From NCBI RefSeq assembly GCF_900100755.1, contig NZ_FNCI01000005.1, positions 62,001 to 126,000 on the forward strand: 64,000 bases of DNA, given 5' to 3'. Shown in pieces: positions 52,985 through 63,537 of the stretch. Numbering within the stretch: position 1 is the stretch's first letter; each line of letters starts with the position of its first letter. The stretch comes from Onishia taeanensis. GTDB taxonomy: Bacteria; Pseudomonadota; Gammaproteobacteria; Pseudomonadales; Halomonadaceae. The notes under the pieces are model-generated. The model made no database searches and was not told where the DNA came from. It saw nothing but the letters and a program-made list of their open reading frames with translations. The position numbers and the translations under genes are program-made.

Positions 52985-53941
52985 ATGATCGTAGTCACAG
53001 GCGGTGCCGGCTTTATCGGCGCCAATCTGGTCAAGGCATTGAATGCCCGTGGTCGCCAAGACGTGCTGGTGGTGGATGATCTTTCCGACGGCACCAAGTT
53101 CGTCAATCTGGCCGACTGCACCCTGGGAGATTATCTCGACAAGGATGATTTCCTGATGCGCGTCGAGGCCTCGCTGCGCGGTGATGACGCCGGGCTACCC
53201 GAGATCGAAGCGATCTTTCACGAGGGCGCCTGCTCAGACACTACCGAGTGGGATGGGCGCTTCATGATGGAAAACAACTTCGAGTACTCGAAGGTGCTGC
53301 TCAACTTCTGCCAGGCCAAGGGCATTCCCTTCCTGTATGCCTCCTCGGCGGCTACCTATGGCGGTAGTGAGGTATTCTTCGAAGCCCCAGAGCACGAGAA
53401 GCCGCTCAACGTTTACGGCTACTCCAAGCTGCTGTTCGATCAGTATGTGCGGGCGCGCTGGGATACCTTCACCAGCCAGGTGGTGGGCTTTCGCTACTTC
53501 AACGTCTACGGACCCCGAGAGCAGCACAAAGGTAAGATGGCGAGCGTGGCCTATCATCACCACACCCAGGTACAGGCCGGGCAGAATCCCAAGCTTTTCG
53601 GCGCCTGGGACGGCTATGAGGCCGGCATGCAGAGCCGCGATTTCGTCTACGTCGGCGACGTGGTGAAGGTGAACCTGTGGTTCCTCGACAACCCGGAGCG
53701 TTCGGGCATCTTCAATCTGGGCACCGGTCGGGCCGAACCCTTCAAGGCGATCGCCGAGACCGCGATCGACTACTACGGTAAGGGTCAGATCGATTTCATC
53801 GACTTCCCGGATGAACTCAAGGGGCGCTATCAGAGCTATACCCGTGCCGATATCACCCGCCTGCGCGAGGCCGGCTATACCGCCGAGTTCAAGACCGTTG
53901 CCGAGGGCGTGCACGAGTATCTGGAGTGGCTGAATGGCTAA
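52985..53941 (+). CDS. hldD: ADP-L-glycero-D-manno-heptose 6-epimerase HldD
   Basis: NADP-dependent epimerase completing ADP-L-glycero-D-manno-heptose. The 318-aa SDR protein has the Rossmann motif TGGAGFIG (5-12) and catalytic Tyr144/Lys148 in YGYSK. Its 3' end overlaps waaF by 8 bases, so the two are cotranslated. Confidence 0.96.
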   Translation: MIVVTGGAGFIGANLVKALNARGRQDVLVVDDLSDGTKFVNLADCTLGDYLDKDDFLMRVEASLRGDDAGLPEIEAIFHEGACSDTTEWDGRFMMENNFEYSKVLLNFCQAKGIPFLYASSAATYGGSEVFFEAPEHEKPLNVYGYSKLLFDQYVRARWDTFTSQVVGFRYFNVYGPREQHKGKMASVAYHHHTQVQAGQNPKLFGAWDGYEAGMQSRDFVYVGDVVKVNLWFLDNPERSGIFNLGTGRAEPFKAIAETAIDYYGKGQIDFIDFPDELKGRYQSYTRADITRLREAGYTAEFKTVAEGVHEYLEWLNG

Positions 53942-54974
53942 CGCCGGCGAGCGGATTCTGGTAGTGGGGCCGTCCTGGGTCGGCGACATGGTGATGGCCC
54001 AGAGCCTTTTGATGACGCTCAAAGCGCACCATCCCGGCTGCACGCTGGGGGTGGTCGCCCCAGGCTGGTCGCTGCCTATTCTCGAGCGCATGGCGGAGGT
54101 CGACGAGGCATTGGCATTGGAGGTGGGTCATGGCGAGTTCGGTTTCGCCGCTCGCCGTGAACTGGCGCGTCGTCTCAAGAATCGCTTCGATCGGGCCATC
54201 GTGCTGCCGCGCTCTTGGAAGTCGGCGATGGTGCCTTTCCTGGCGCGCATTCCCAAGCGCCGAGGCTTTACCGGCGAGCAGCGGCTGTGGCTACTCAACG
54301 AGCGGCGCCGCCTGGACAAGACGGTGCTCGACCAGACCGTCAAGCGCTTTGTCTCTCTGGGGCTACCGGAGGAGGAAGCGGCCGGCGGTGACTTCGCCAT
54401 TCCGCGCCCACGTCTGGCCGTTGATCCGGACAATCTGGTCGAGCTCAGGCTCACGCATCAGCTGTCATCACGGCCGGCCATCGGCATGATGCCGGGGGCC
54501 GAATACGGCCCTGCCAAGCAGTGGCCCCTCGAGCATTTTCATGCGCTGGCGGAAAAGCTGGTGGCTGAGGGCTACGAGGTTCGAGTCTTGGGAGGCCCCA
54601 AGGATGCCCCCGCCGGTGAGGTGATCTGCACGGGCCTGTCTCACGCCCATAATCTGTGCGGGCGAACGCGGCTTGCCGATGCCGTTGATCTGCTCGCCGA
54701 CTGTGAGCAGGTGGTGACCAACGACTCCGGGTTGATGCACGTGGCCTCCGCGGTCGGCACCCGGGTGCATGCCATTTATGGCTCCTCGTCGCCCGAGTAC
54801 ACGCCGCCTTTGACCAGTAATGCGCAAATCCACTACCTAGCGCTGTCCTGCTCGCCGTGCTTTGCCCGGGAGTGCCCGCTTGGCCACACCAACTGCCTCA
54901 AGGACATCACGCCCGATCGCATGTTGGCGTCGATCCTGCCCGCGTCGCCCCAGGTACTTACGCCTGCCGGTTGA
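53934..54974 (+). CDS. waaF: LPS heptosyltransferase II WaaF
   Basis: GT9 enzyme adding the second heptose to the inner core. The 346-aa protein has the N-terminal [14 protein letters not shown], the ADP-heptose-binding [14 protein letters not shown], and the [16 protein letters not shown] motif. It overlaps hldD, and its last 17 bases overlap the convergent glycosyltransferase gene. Confidence 0.95.
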   Translation: MANAGERILVVGPSWVGDMVMAQSLLMTLKAHHPGCTLGVVAPGWSLPILERMAEVDEALALEVGHGEFGFAARRELARRLKNRFDRAIVLPRSWKSAMVPFLARIPKRRGFTGEQRLWLLNERRRLDKTVLDQTVKRFVSLGLPEEEAAGGDFAIPRPRLAVDPDNLVELRLTHQLSSRPAIGMMPGAEYGPAKQWPLEHFHALAEKLVAEGYEVRVLGGPKDAPAGEVICTGLSHAHNLCGRTRLADAVDLLADCEQVVTNDSGLMHVASAVGTRVHAIYGSSSPEYTPPLTSNAQIHYLALSCSPCFARECPLGHTNCLKDITPDRMLASILPASPQVLTPAG

Positions 54975-55722
54975 CCCGTTCGTTCTCGTACAGCTCATTG
55001 AGCTTGGCGTACTTCATATAGGCCCTGAAGGCGGTGGTCATCGCGACGGTCATGCCATCGCTGCCCTGGAAGATACCGCCCTTGAGGATCAGCTTGCGCA
55101 GGGTGGCGGTCAGGGCATGTAGCGCCGGAGCCCAGTTCGAGGCGGGCACGCCGCGGTCCTTCATCGCCCAGGCATCTCGGGATGACAGTTGATTGATGCG
55201 CTCGATCCAGTGCTTGAGATCGTGATAGGTGAAGTGGTGCAGGTGGGTGCCGGTGGGCTCGACCTTGGGCGCCTTGACGGCGGCATGGCCCTTCTTGGGT
55301 TCGTAGCCGGCCTGGGTACGGTTATACAGCCGTGCCACCGAGTCGGGATAGAAGCCGGCCGCTCGAATCCAGTGGTGGCCGACGTAGTTCTTGCGCCGAA
55401 ACGCATAGGCCGTGGATGGATCGGTGAGGCCTAGCGACTGGATGCAGGTAACGGCATCGTCGTCGAGCCGCTCATCGGCATCCAGGGCCAGGATCCAGTC
55501 ATGGCTTGCGTAAGGCACGCCGAAGGCCTTCTGCGGCCCATCACCCAGGTAGGCCTGTTCGATCACTCGGGCGCCTTCGGCCTCGGCGATCCTGACGGTG
55601 TCATCCTGACTGAGCGAATCCACCACGATAACCTCGTCACAGACCCGAAACAGCGAGCGGATGCAGTCGGCGATCTGTTTTTCTTCGTTAAGAGTGATGA
55701 CCACTCCGGTAATCGGCGTCAT
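54958..55722 (-). CDS. Family 2 glycosyltransferase, WaaE/KdtX-like
   Basis: 254 aa from the ATG at 55722, beginning with the family-2 motif GVVITLNEEKQIADCI and the nucleotide-sugar/metal motif LALDADE. It resembles beta-1,4-glucosyltransferases of the LPS core (WaaE in Klebsiella, KdtX in Serratia). It is cytoplasmic or membrane-peripheral. The frame is open further upstream but without family similarity. The acceptor, probably heptose I, is inferred. Confidence 0.88.
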   Translation of the reverse strand: MTPITGVVITLNEEKQIADCIRSLFRVCDEVIVVDSLSQDDTVRIAEAEGARVIEQAYLGDGPQKAFGVPYASHDWILALDADERLDDDAVTCIQSLGLTDPSTAYAFRRKNYVGHHWIRAAGFYPDSVARLYNRTQAGYEPKKGHAAVKAPKVEPTGTHLHHFTYHDLKHWIERINQLSSRDAWAMKDRGVPASNWAPALHALTATLRKLILKGGIFQGSDGMTVAMTTAFRAYMKYAKLNELYENERVNRQA

Positions 55723-55955
55723 GGTGCGATCTCTTGTTGGGCAAGTGCGGTGGGCATGGTGGCGTCGAATCAGGCCGTGAGCAATGCTCGGCACTGGGCG
55801 GGTACCGTAGCGTGCCTTAAGCCTCGTCGTGCAAAGGGGTATAGTACCTCGCTGTGGCCGGGGCGGGCCATTTGCCCGCGCCACCGCATGGCGTGAATCA
55901 CTCCACGGCGTCCAGCCATCGCCCGAGTCAGCCTGTTTTTTAGTGGGAGCCATTG

Positions 55956-56990
55956 TTGAAGATCATCCATGTCAATCTGGCCAAGGGGTTCCGCGGCGGC
56001 GAGCGTCAGACCGAGCTGCTGATTCGTGCCCTGGCCGTTCGCCAAGACGCAAGGCAATGGCTCGCCTGCCGACGGGATTCGCCGCTGCGCGCCCGTCTCG
56101 CCGAGGTGTCCGGGCTTGCCTTCATCGATGCCGACCATCAGCTCTCGGGCCACGTCCAGGCGGGGCGCCTGGGTGCCGATGTCATACATGCCCACGATGC
56201 CAAGGCGGTGCACTGGGCGGGCCTGCACCACTGGCGGCATGGCGTTCCTTATCTGCTGACACGTCGGGTCGATGCGCTGGTCAAGGATAAATGCAGCAAT
56301 CGCCTCTTCTATCGCAGCGCCGCTTGGCGAGTGGCGATCTCGTCGCTGATCAAGCGTCAGCTCGAGGCGCGTAACTGGGGCGAGGTGGCGCTGATTCCCA
56401 GCGCCCTGTCAGGACTCAAGGCCGATCCGGCGGGGGCCAAGGCCCTGCGGGCCGACTTCCCGGGCAAATATCTGGTCGGCCATGTTGGTGCCCTGGTCGA
56501 TCGCCACAAGGGCCAGCGAGTGTTGATCGATGCCGCTCGCCGCCTCCAGCAGACCCGGCCCGACCTGCAGGTGCTGTTCTTCGGCCAGGGTGAGGATGCC
56601 AAAGTGTTAGAGGCCGCGGCGGCCGATCTTGGTAACGTTACCTTCATGGGGTTCAAGGACAATATCGGTGACTATCTGCCGGGGCTCGACCTCTTCGCGT
56701 TTCCTTCGCGCAACGAAGGCCTGGGGTCGGTGCTGCTGGATGTGATGGACGCCGGCGTGCCGATCGTGGCCTCGCAGGTCGGCGGCATTCCCGACATCGT
56801 CCGCGATGACGATACCGGGCTGCTGGTACCACCCGGCGATGCCGAGGCCCTGGCCGCCTCCATCGCCCGGCTGCATGATGACCCGGATCTGGCCCAGCGG
56901 CTGGCCGACGGGGCGAGCGCACAGCTTGATCGCTACACGCCCAAGGCCATGGCCGAGGCTTATTGGCGGCTCTATCGGGACATGGTATAG
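55956..56990 (+). CDS. Family 4 (GT-B) glycosyltransferase, probable LPS core
   Basis: 344 aa. Translation starts at a TTG: two in-frame TTGs at 55953 and 55956, with GGGAG placed 6 nt from the second. The N-terminus has the GFRGGERQTELLIRAL pattern and the C-terminus the E-x7-E region FPSRNEGLGSVLLDVMDAGVPIVAS. Between hldD-waaF and kdkA it should extend the LPS core; the sugar is unknown. Confidence 0.88.
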   Translation: MKIIHVNLAKGFRGGERQTELLIRALAVRQDARQWLACRRDSPLRARLAEVSGLAFIDADHQLSGHVQAGRLGADVIHAHDAKAVHWAGLHHWRHGVPYLLTRRVDALVKDKCSNRLFYRSAAWRVAISSLIKRQLEARNWGEVALIPSALSGLKADPAGAKALRADFPGKYLVGHVGALVDRHKGQRVLIDAARRLQQTRPDLQVLFFGQGEDAKVLEAAAADLGNVTFMGFKDNIGDYLPGLDLFAFPSRNEGLGSVLLDVMDAGVPIVASQVGGIPDIVRDDDTGLLVPPGDAEALAASIARLHDDPDLAQRLADGASAQLDRYTPKAMAEAYWRLYRDMV

Positions 56991-57104
56991 CAGGACTCGG
57001 CCACAGGGACGGTGGCGTTAATGAGACGACAAGATGCATGGAGGCCTTCAGACACTGGCGCAAGCGCTCTGCTGAGCGTGCTTGCCGGCAGCAATGGCGA
57101 CGTG

Positions 57105-58094
57105 ATGGTCCGGATAAAGACGCTACTGGCAAAGCTGCACAAGAACGCGCACAAGTTTCGTTTCTATGCCAGGCATGCGACGGGGCTGCTGGTGCCGGCT
57201 GCCATACAGAGACGACGCCTGGCAGGTCTCTTGGCCGAGCTTGAAGGCCTCGATGAGGCGACGCGGCAGGAGGTCGAGACGCGGGTCAATTATTATAACC
57301 GCTGCGACTCGCCCTTCGAGCCAGGTGCAAACGCCACGACGATTGGCGACTTCAGCCGCGACGGCAGCTGGGCCTACTACCTCGATCTGCTGCGCTACCT
57401 GCGTTTTTTTCCCCGCCGCCTGCGCTTTCGCCATCTCTTCGGCGATATTCGCGAAATACCCGCAAGCCCCACTTTCCTGAAGAGCCGGCCGGTGAGCGGC
57501 GACAATCAGCACTCGGTGCTGCTTAAGCTGAATTCCGTGCGCCATTACTACGTCGTTCCCGACCGCATGCCTTTCGAGGCCAAGAAGGACCTGCTGGTAT
57601 GGCGCGGCGCCTGCCACCGGGCGCACCGCCAGGCGTTCGTCGAACGCTTCCACGACCATCCGCTATGCGATGTCGGCGATGTACGTCGTTGCGCGCGGGG
57701 GCAGCCCTATCACCGCCGCTTCATGAGTATCGGGGATCAGCTTCAGTACAAGTTCGTGTTAAGCATCGAAGGCAAGGATGTGGCGACCAATCTGAAGTGG
57801 GTGATGGCCTCGAATTCGCTGTGCTTCATGGCCGCGCCGCGCTTCGAGACCTGGTTCATGGAGGGGTTGCTGATTCCCGGTCACCACTATGTGCAGCTCG
57901 CCGACGACTATCGCGATCTCGAGGAAAAGATGGCCTACTATCGTGACCACCCCGATGAGGCCAGACGCATCATCGCCAACGCCAACGCGTTCGTGGCGCA
58001 GTTCGAGAACAAGCGGCGCGAGCGCCTGATTAGCCTGCTGGTGATAGACAAGTACTTCGCCCGCTCGGGTCAGACGTCGGTGTTGCCGTGGTAA
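57105..58094 (+). CDS. Family 90 glycosyltransferase, LpsA/CAP10-like
   Basis: 329 aa from the ATG at 57105. The frame is open to 57012, and no candidate start has a strong ribosome site, so the start is uncertain. Segments typical of the LpsA/GT90 family are DLLVWRGACHR, the core VLSIEGKDVATNLKWVMASNSLCFM, and FETWFMEGLLIPGHHYVQL. It is likely to add glucose or another hexose to the LPS outer core. The 3' end overlaps kdkA by 25 bases on the opposite strand. Confidence 0.88.
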   Translation: MVRIKTLLAKLHKNAHKFRFYARHATGLLVPAAIQRRRLAGLLAELEGLDEATRQEVETRVNYYNRCDSPFEPGANATTIGDFSRDGSWAYYLDLLRYLRFFPRRLRFRHLFGDIREIPASPTFLKSRPVSGDNQHSVLLKLNSVRHYYVVPDRMPFEAKKDLLVWRGACHRAHRQAFVERFHDHPLCDVGDVRRCARGQPYHRRFMSIGDQLQYKFVLSIEGKDVATNLKWVMASNSLCFMAAPRFETWFMEGLLIPGHHYVQLADDYRDLEEKMAYYRDHPDEARRIIANANAFVAQFENKRRERLISLLVIDKYFARSGQTSVLPW

Positions 58095-58831
58095 CCGGCG
58101 AGAATGGTGGGCAGTGCCGTCGCTGAGGCGAACTTTTCGAGCGAACGTTCGAGTCGTGCTAGGTTTCCCGCCTGCCAGCGACCGGGAGCCCGCAGGCGGC
58201 AGCGGTCTAGGTCGATCATGAATACCTCGCCTTGCGGGCCAACCAACAGGTTGCGGGCATTGAGGTCGACGTGGTCGAGGCCGGCGTCATGGAAGCGGCG
58301 GATGGTCGCGCCGACCCGCATGAGCAGCGCTGCGTCGGCGTTCGGCAGGCAGTCGGCCAGGGCACGGGCACCGGTCAGGCGCACGGTGATCAAGCCCGCC
58401 TGGTAGACGAGGCCACGGCGCCAGACGCCTGCTGCCACTGGGCGAGGCACGGGCAGCCCCTTGGCATGCAGCGCGGCGGTCAGGCGTAGCTCGCGGAAGG
58501 CGCGGGTTCCCTCAAGACCGGTCCACAGGTAGCTCGAGTCGTTGACGCGCGCGATCAGTCCGCCGCGCCGATAGGGCCGCAGCACCCACTGCTCGTCCGG
58601 CCGGTCAGGGGCCTCGAGGAACAGGCTCGCCCCCCGGCCGGGGGCCTCGCCGGTCACGGTGCCATGCGCGCGCCAATAGTCCGGACAGAACCAGCGTGGC
58701 TCCAGGGGCATAGGAGGCGCCAAATGAGCGGTGGCAGTCTCGCGTCCCGGTGCCGGTTTTCCCCCGTCACAAAAACGCTCCGCATCATATAGAATGAGAG
58801 CCCTGTCTTTCTGGAACGTTGCCAACTGCAT
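58070..58831 (-). CDS. kdkA: 3-deoxy-D-manno-octulosonic acid (Kdo) kinase
   Basis: Phosphorylates Kdo of the LPS inner core at O-4. The 253-aa protein has the kinase-like fold: LRPYRRGGLIARVNDSSYLW, catalytic loop GLDHVDLNARNLL and metal-binding MIDLDRCRL. The ATG at 58831 has GAGGAT 5 nt upstream. Its start codon overlaps that of the divergent opsX-like gene within a CATG. Confidence 0.93.
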   Translation of the reverse strand: MQLATFQKDRALILYDAERFCDGGKPAPGRETATAHLAPPMPLEPRWFCPDYWRAHGTVTGEAPGRGASLFLEAPDRPDEQWVLRPYRRGGLIARVNDSSYLWTGLEGTRAFRELRLTAALHAKGLPVPRPVAAGVWRRGLVYQAGLITVRLTGARALADCLPNADAALLMRVGATIRRFHDAGLDHVDLNARNLLVGPQGEVFMIDLDRCRLRAPGRWQAGNLARLERSLEKFASATALPTILAGYHGNTDV

Positions 58832-59903
58832 GAAGCATCCTCTGCCCGTCCACCCCTCGCACCTGTGTGTGCTTAGGCTCTCGGCCCTGGGTGATGTCTG
58901 TAACCTGGTGCCGACCGTGCGTGCCCTTCAGCGCCAGTGGCCGGGCGTGCGTATTACCTGGATCGTCGGTAAGGCGGAGCACAGTTTACTGTCGGGCCTG
59001 TCCGGGGTCGAGTTCGTGGTCTACGACAAGTCGACCGGTTTGGCCGGCATGCGCGAGATATGGCGTGCGCTCAAGGACACGCGCTTCGATGCGCTGTTGC
59101 ACATGCAGCAGTCGATACGTGCCAGCGTGCTGTCGCTGGGGCTGCGCTCCCAGGTGCGCATCGGCTATGACAAGGCCCGCGCCAAGGACTGGCAGCACTG
59201 GTTCACCCAGCATCAGCTGGCCCCTCATCCGCGCGCCCATGTGCTCGAGTCGTTCATGGACTTCGCCCGCGAACTCGGAGTCCAGGATTTGACCCCTGAA
59301 TGGGGCCTGGCGATTCCCGATGAGGCCCGTCGCGAGGCGCGCCAGGTCAGCGGCGAGCAGGACTATGTGCTGATCAGCCCCTGCGCCAACCCGCGGCTGC
59401 GCAACTTCCGTAACTGGTCTGCCGAAGGCTATGCCGCAGTGATCGAGCACCTGTGGAGCCGCCATGGCCTCGCCACGGTGATGAGCGGCGGCGGTAGCAC
59501 CCACGAGCGTGAGATGGGCGCCCGTATCCAGGCCTTGTGCTCCGAGGGTGCGGTGATCGACGCCATCGGCGGCACCTCGCTTAAAGGGTTACTGGCATTG
59601 ATCGACGCGGCACGTGCCGTGGTCGCCCCGGACTCCGGTCCGGTGCATATGGCCAACGCCCTGAATACGCCCACCGTGGGGCTCTATGCCACCACCAACC
59701 CCGAGCGCGCCGCTCCCTATCGCTGGCGCGAGCATGTCGTCAATCGCTATCCCGAGGCCGTGCGCACCTATCTGCACAAGTCGCCTGACGAGATCGTCTG
59801 GGGCACCCGTGTACGCCACCCCGATGCCATGTCCTTGATCCATGCCGATGACGTGATCGCTCACCTCGACGCTCTACTCCTGGAGTCCCGCGATGAAGTT
59901 TGA
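58830..59903 (+). CDS. opsX: LPS heptosyltransferase I, OpsX-type
   Basis: GT9 heptosyltransferase, 357 aa. The N-terminal [23 protein letters not shown] with ITWIVGK resembles OpsX of Haemophilus, which adds the first heptose to phosphorylated Kdo, more than WaaC. The C-terminal [28 protein letters not shown] motif is typical. The ATG at 58830 has only a weak ribosome site. It overlaps hldE by 11 bases. Confidence 0.85.
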   Translation: MKHPLPVHPSHLCVLRLSALGDVCNLVPTVRALQRQWPGVRITWIVGKAEHSLLSGLSGVEFVVYDKSTGLAGMREIWRALKDTRFDALLHMQQSIRASVLSLGLRSQVRIGYDKARAKDWQHWFTQHQLAPHPRAHVLESFMDFARELGVQDLTPEWGLAIPDEARREARQVSGEQDYVLISPCANPRLRNFRNWSAEGYAAVIEHLWSRHGLATVMSGGGSTHEREMGARIQALCSEGAVIDAIGGTSLKGLLALIDAARAVVAPDSGPVHMANALNTPTVGLYATTNPERAAPYRWREHVVNRYPEAVRTYLHKSPDEIVWGTRVRHPDAMSLIHADDVIAHLDALLLESRDEV

Positions 59904-61323
59904 TCTGACTGCCCTCGAACAGGCCCGTCTGCTGGTGGTAGGCGATGTGATGCTCGATCGCTACTGGCACGGCGGCACCTCGCGGATCTCCCCGGAGGCG
60001 CCGGTCCCCGTGGTCAAGGTCAACGATGGCGAGGACCGACCCGGTGGGGCCGCCAACGTGGCGCTCAATATTGCCTCGCTGGGCGCCCATGCCGCCTTGG
60101 CGGGTCTGGTCGGCGACGATGAGAATGCCAGTCTGCTGACCCACCGGTTAGAAGATAGTGGAGTAAGCACTCACTTTCAGCGTAGCCCCGATATTCCAAC
60201 GATTGCCAAGCTCAGGGTCATGAGCCGCAATCAGCAGCTGATCCGTCTGGATTTCGAACAGGCGCTGGACGAAGTGGATACTCAGGACCTGCATGACCGG
60301 GTGGCGGCGCAGCTTGGCGACGCCGATCTGGTGATCCTTTCCGATTACGGCAAGGGCACCCTGAATCGCGTCGAATCGCTGATCCAGATGGTGCGCGCTG
60401 CGGGCAAGCGCGTGCTGGTCGACCCCAAGGGCAGCGATTTCCGCCGCTATCGCGGGGCGAGCGTGGTCACCCCCAACCTGACCGAATTCGAGGCCGTGGC
60501 TGGCCCTTGTCGAACCGATGAGGAACTGGCCACCAAGGGCGAAGCACTGCGGGCCGAGCTCGACCTGGAGGCGCTGTTGATCACCCGTAGCGAGAAGGGC
60601 ATGACCCTGATCCGGGCCGATCATGCGCCTCTGCATCTGCCCACTCGGGCCCGCGAGGTCTATGACGTCACCGGTGCCGGCGATACCGTGATCGGCGTGC
60701 TGGGGCTAGCGCTGGCCGCCGGGCACGGCTTCCCGGAATCCATGACGCTTGCCAACCTGGCCGCCGGACTGGTGGTGGCCAAACCCGGTACCGCGACCCT
60801 GTCGATCGCCGAGCTCTACACGGCCCTTCATGGCGACAAGCTGGCCGAGTTCGGCCTTATCGAGTCCGCGCCGCTGGTCGAGGCGGTGCGTGCCGCCCAG
60901 GCCCGTGGCGAGAAGGTAGTGATGACCAATGGCTGCTTCGACATCCTGCATGCCGGTCACGTGGCCTATCTGGAACAGGCCCGGCGGCTTGGTGATCGGC
61001 TGATCGTGGCGGTCAACGACGATGCGTCCATCGCCCGCCTCAAGGGACCGACCCGGCCGATCAATCCCCTGCAGCGGCGCATGCAGGTGCTCGCGGGGCT
61101 CGGTGCCGTGGACTGGGTGGTGCCCTTTAGCGAGGACACCCCGGCGTCGCTGATCGAGACGGTGCTGCCCGACGTGCTGGTCAAGGGCGGCGACTATCAG
61201 CCTGCCGATATTGCCGGTGGCGAGGCGGTAATCGCCAACGGCGGTGAAGTGCGGGTGCTCGACTTCGAAGACGGCGTCTCGACCACCGCGATGATCTCGA
61301 CCATTCTCGACCGGGAACGCTGA
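59893..61323 (+). CDS. hldE: Bifunctional heptose 7-phosphate kinase / heptose 1-phosphate adenyltransferase HldE
   Basis: Two steps of ADP-heptose synthesis in one 476-aa protein. The N-terminal PfkB kinase (about 1-315; [36 protein letters not shown]) is followed by the nucleotidyltransferase (about 340-476; [25 protein letters not shown]). GmhB, at 49 kb, acts between the two steps. Confidence 0.97.
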   Translation: MKFDLTALEQARLLVVGDVMLDRYWHGGTSRISPEAPVPVVKVNDGEDRPGGAANVALNIASLGAHAALAGLVGDDENASLLTHRLEDSGVSTHFQRSPDIPTIAKLRVMSRNQQLIRLDFEQALDEVDTQDLHDRVAAQLGDADLVILSDYGKGTLNRVESLIQMVRAAGKRVLVDPKGSDFRRYRGASVVTPNLTEFEAVAGPCRTDEELATKGEALRAELDLEALLITRSEKGMTLIRADHAPLHLPTRAREVYDVTGAGDTVIGVLGLALAAGHGFPESMTLANLAAGLVVAKPGTATLSIAELYTALHGDKLAEFGLIESAPLVEAVRAAQARGEKVVMTNGCFDILHAGHVAYLEQARRLGDRLIVAVNDDASIARLKGPTRPINPLQRRMQVLAGLGAVDWVVPFSEDTPASLIETVLPDVLVKGGDYQPADIAGGEAVIANGGEVRVLDFEDGVSTTAMISTILDRER

Positions 61324-62642
61324 TGCTGGCCCGCTGGCCGCGCTGCCTCTATTCGGCGGCGCTCTATGCGCTTTCACCGCTGATCTGGCGGCGAGTCTGG
61401 CGTGAGCAGGTACCTACCAACCCTCGGCGTGAGCGCCTCGGGTTGATTCCCCGCCGCTCTGCGGGCACCTCGGCGCAGCGTCACCGCAAGCGTCCCGTGA
61501 CCTGGCTGCACTGTGCGTCAGTGGGCGAGGTGCTGGCGGCGCGCCCGTTGATCGAGGCCCTGGCCGCTGCGCGCCCCGGGCACCAGTTGGTGGTCACCAC
61601 CATGACGGCGACCGGTGCCGACCGGGTTCGAGCCCTGGCCGACACCCTCAATGGCAAAGGCGCTGGTGCGATAGTGAGTCATCACTTCGTGCCGCTGGAC
61701 TTCCCCGGCGCCGCGCGGCGCTTCGTCGCCCGGCTCGCCCCGCTGCAGGCGATCTTCTTCGAGACCGAGCTCTGGCCCAACCTGCTGGCCGCCTGCCAGC
61801 GGCGAGGCGTGCCGGTGGCGGTGGTCAATGGCCGCCTGTCGCCCCGCGCCTTCGCGCGTTACCTGAAGATTCGCCCCTTGATGGCGGATGCACTGGGGCA
61901 TGTCGACTGGCTGGCCGCCAAGTCCGATGAGGATGCCGAGCGCTACCGGTTGCTGGGCATGGCCGATGACTGCACTAGCGTAGTGGGCTCGCTGAAATTC
62001 GATATCAGCGCTTCCGATGAGGACGTTGCCGATAGTGATCGCTTGCATACTTGGCTCGGCGAGCGGCCGATCTGGGTCGCCGGCTCGACGCACCCGGGCG
62101 AGGATGAGCCGCTTCTCGCCGCCCATCGTCGCCTGCGCGAGACCCACGGCGATGCGCTGCTGATCCTGGTCCCCCGTCACCCTCAGCGCTTCGATGACGT
62201 GGCCGCGCTATGTAAAGCCCAGGGCATGCGCTTAGCGCGGCGATCAAAAAATGAGCGCCCCGATTACGACACCAGCGTCTATCTCGCCGATACCATGGGT
62301 GAACTCGCGACCTGCTATGGGGCGGCGGATGTCGCCTTCGTGGGCGGCAGCCTGGTTCCCATCGGCGGGCACAACCTGCTCGAACCCGCGGTTCGGGGCG
62401 TACCGGTGATGACCGGCCCGTCGCTTGAGAATTTCAGCGATGTCGCCGCGCCTCTGCGTGAGGCCGGCGCCCTCACTGAAGTCGCCGATGCCGAGGCGCT
62501 TTCGGAAGCCTTGGAAGCCTTGCTCGATGACCCACCGGCTCGAGCGCGGCTTGGCGAGGCGGGCCGGCAGGTGGTGGCGACCCGCCGGGGCGCGCTCTCA
62601 CGCACCCTGGAAGGCCTGGAAAGGATGCTAGAGGCGAAGTAG
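61323..62642 (+). CDS. waaA: Kdo transferase WaaA
   Basis: Transfers Kdo from CMP-Kdo to lipid A precursor at the inner membrane. The 439-aa protein has an N-terminal membrane-associated segment, the catalytic Glu in CASVGEVLAARPLIEAL, and the C-terminal GGHNLLEPAVRGVPVMTGP motif. The ATG overlaps the hldE stop (TGATG). With kdkA present it may be monofunctional, adding one Kdo; that is inferred. Confidence 0.95.
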   Translation: MLARWPRCLYSAALYALSPLIWRRVWREQVPTNPRRERLGLIPRRSAGTSAQRHRKRPVTWLHCASVGEVLAARPLIEALAAARPGHQLVVTTMTATGADRVRALADTLNGKGAGAIVSHHFVPLDFPGAARRFVARLAPLQAIFFETELWPNLLAACQRRGVPVAVVNGRLSPRAFARYLKIRPLMADALGHVDWLAAKSDEDAERYRLLGMADDCTSVVGSLKFDISASDEDVADSDRLHTWLGERPIWVAGSTHPGEDEPLLAAHRRLRETHGDALLILVPRHPQRFDDVAALCKAQGMRLARRSKNERPDYDTSVYLADTMGELATCYGAADVAFVGGSLVPIGGHNLLEPAVRGVPVMTGPSLENFSDVAAPLREAGALTEVADAEALSEALEALLDDPPARARLGEAGRQVVATRRGALSRTLEGLERMLEAK

Positions 62643-62650
62643 GCGCTCGC

Positions 62651-63331
62651 TTACGCTGGAGCTTTTTCGAAGCGCTCCACGCCCTGGGGGCCGCCCAGCA
62701 GCAGCACATCGGCACCGCGAGCGGCGAACAGGCCGTTGGTGACCACGCCAACGATGGCGTTGATGCGGGCCTCCATGGCTACCGGGTCCTCGATCATGAA
62801 CTCGTAGCAATCGAGGATCTGGTTGCCGTTATCGGTCACCACGCCTTCACGATAGACCGGCGTGGCACCGAGCTTGACGAGCTCTCTGGCCACGTAGGAG
62901 CGGGCCATGGGGATGACTTCCACCGGCAGCGGGAAGTCGCCCAGCACGTCTACCCGCTTCGAGGCATCGGCGATACAGACGAAGCGCTGGGCGCAGGCGG
63001 CCACGATCTTTTCCCGAGTCAGGGCCGCCCCGCCCCCCTTGATCATTTCAAGGCGCGGGTTGATCTCGTCGGCGCCGTCCACATACACCGGCACCGTACC
63101 GGCAAAATTCATCTCGACCACGTCGATACCGTGGGATTTCAGGCGCTTGGCGGTCGCTTCGGAGCTTGCCACGGCGGCCTTGAAGTCGTCGCGCAGGGCG
63201 GCCAGGCGGTCGATGAAACGGTCGGCGGTAGAGCCGGTGCCAACGCCGATGATCACTTCGCTGCCGAGCAGCGGGCGAATTTCCTCGATAGCGGCGGCGG
63301 CTACCGCCTCCTTCAGTTCGTCTTGGGTCAT
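62651..63331 (-). CDS. rpiA: Ribose-5-phosphate isomerase A
   Basis: Interconverts ribose 5-phosphate and ribulose 5-phosphate. The protein is 226 aa from the ATG at 63331. Motifs are [38 protein letters not shown] with the catalytic Asp, Glu and Lys, and ITDNGN-like [11 protein letters not shown]. It is convergent with waaA (8-base gap) and divergent from ilvA. Confidence 0.97.
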   Translation of the reverse strand: MTQDELKEAVAAAAIEEIRPLLGSEVIIGVGTGSTADRFIDRLAALRDDFKAAVASSEATAKRLKSHGIDVVEMNFAGTVPVYVDGADEINPRLEMIKGGGAALTREKIVAACAQRFVCIADASKRVDVLGDFPLPVEVIPMARSYVARELVKLGATPVYREGVVTDNGNQILDCYEFMIEDPVAMEARINAIVGVVTNGLFAARGADVLLLGGPQGVERFEKAPA

Positions 63332-63537
63332 GAGAGCTCGCTTGGGGTTGTCGGAGTTGGGATAGGCGCAAGAAGCGCCGCGATTATAGGCCAGTTCCGC
63401 GGCCGTGTTGATGGTCCCCTGTCCCGTCATCAAAGGCGCTGGACGCCACGGCGGCGGGTCTGCTACCAATAGATGTTTTGTCACGCACGCGTTGGTCGCA
63501 TGGCTTTGGGCCATGCCGACGCCCTTGGGATATCAGG

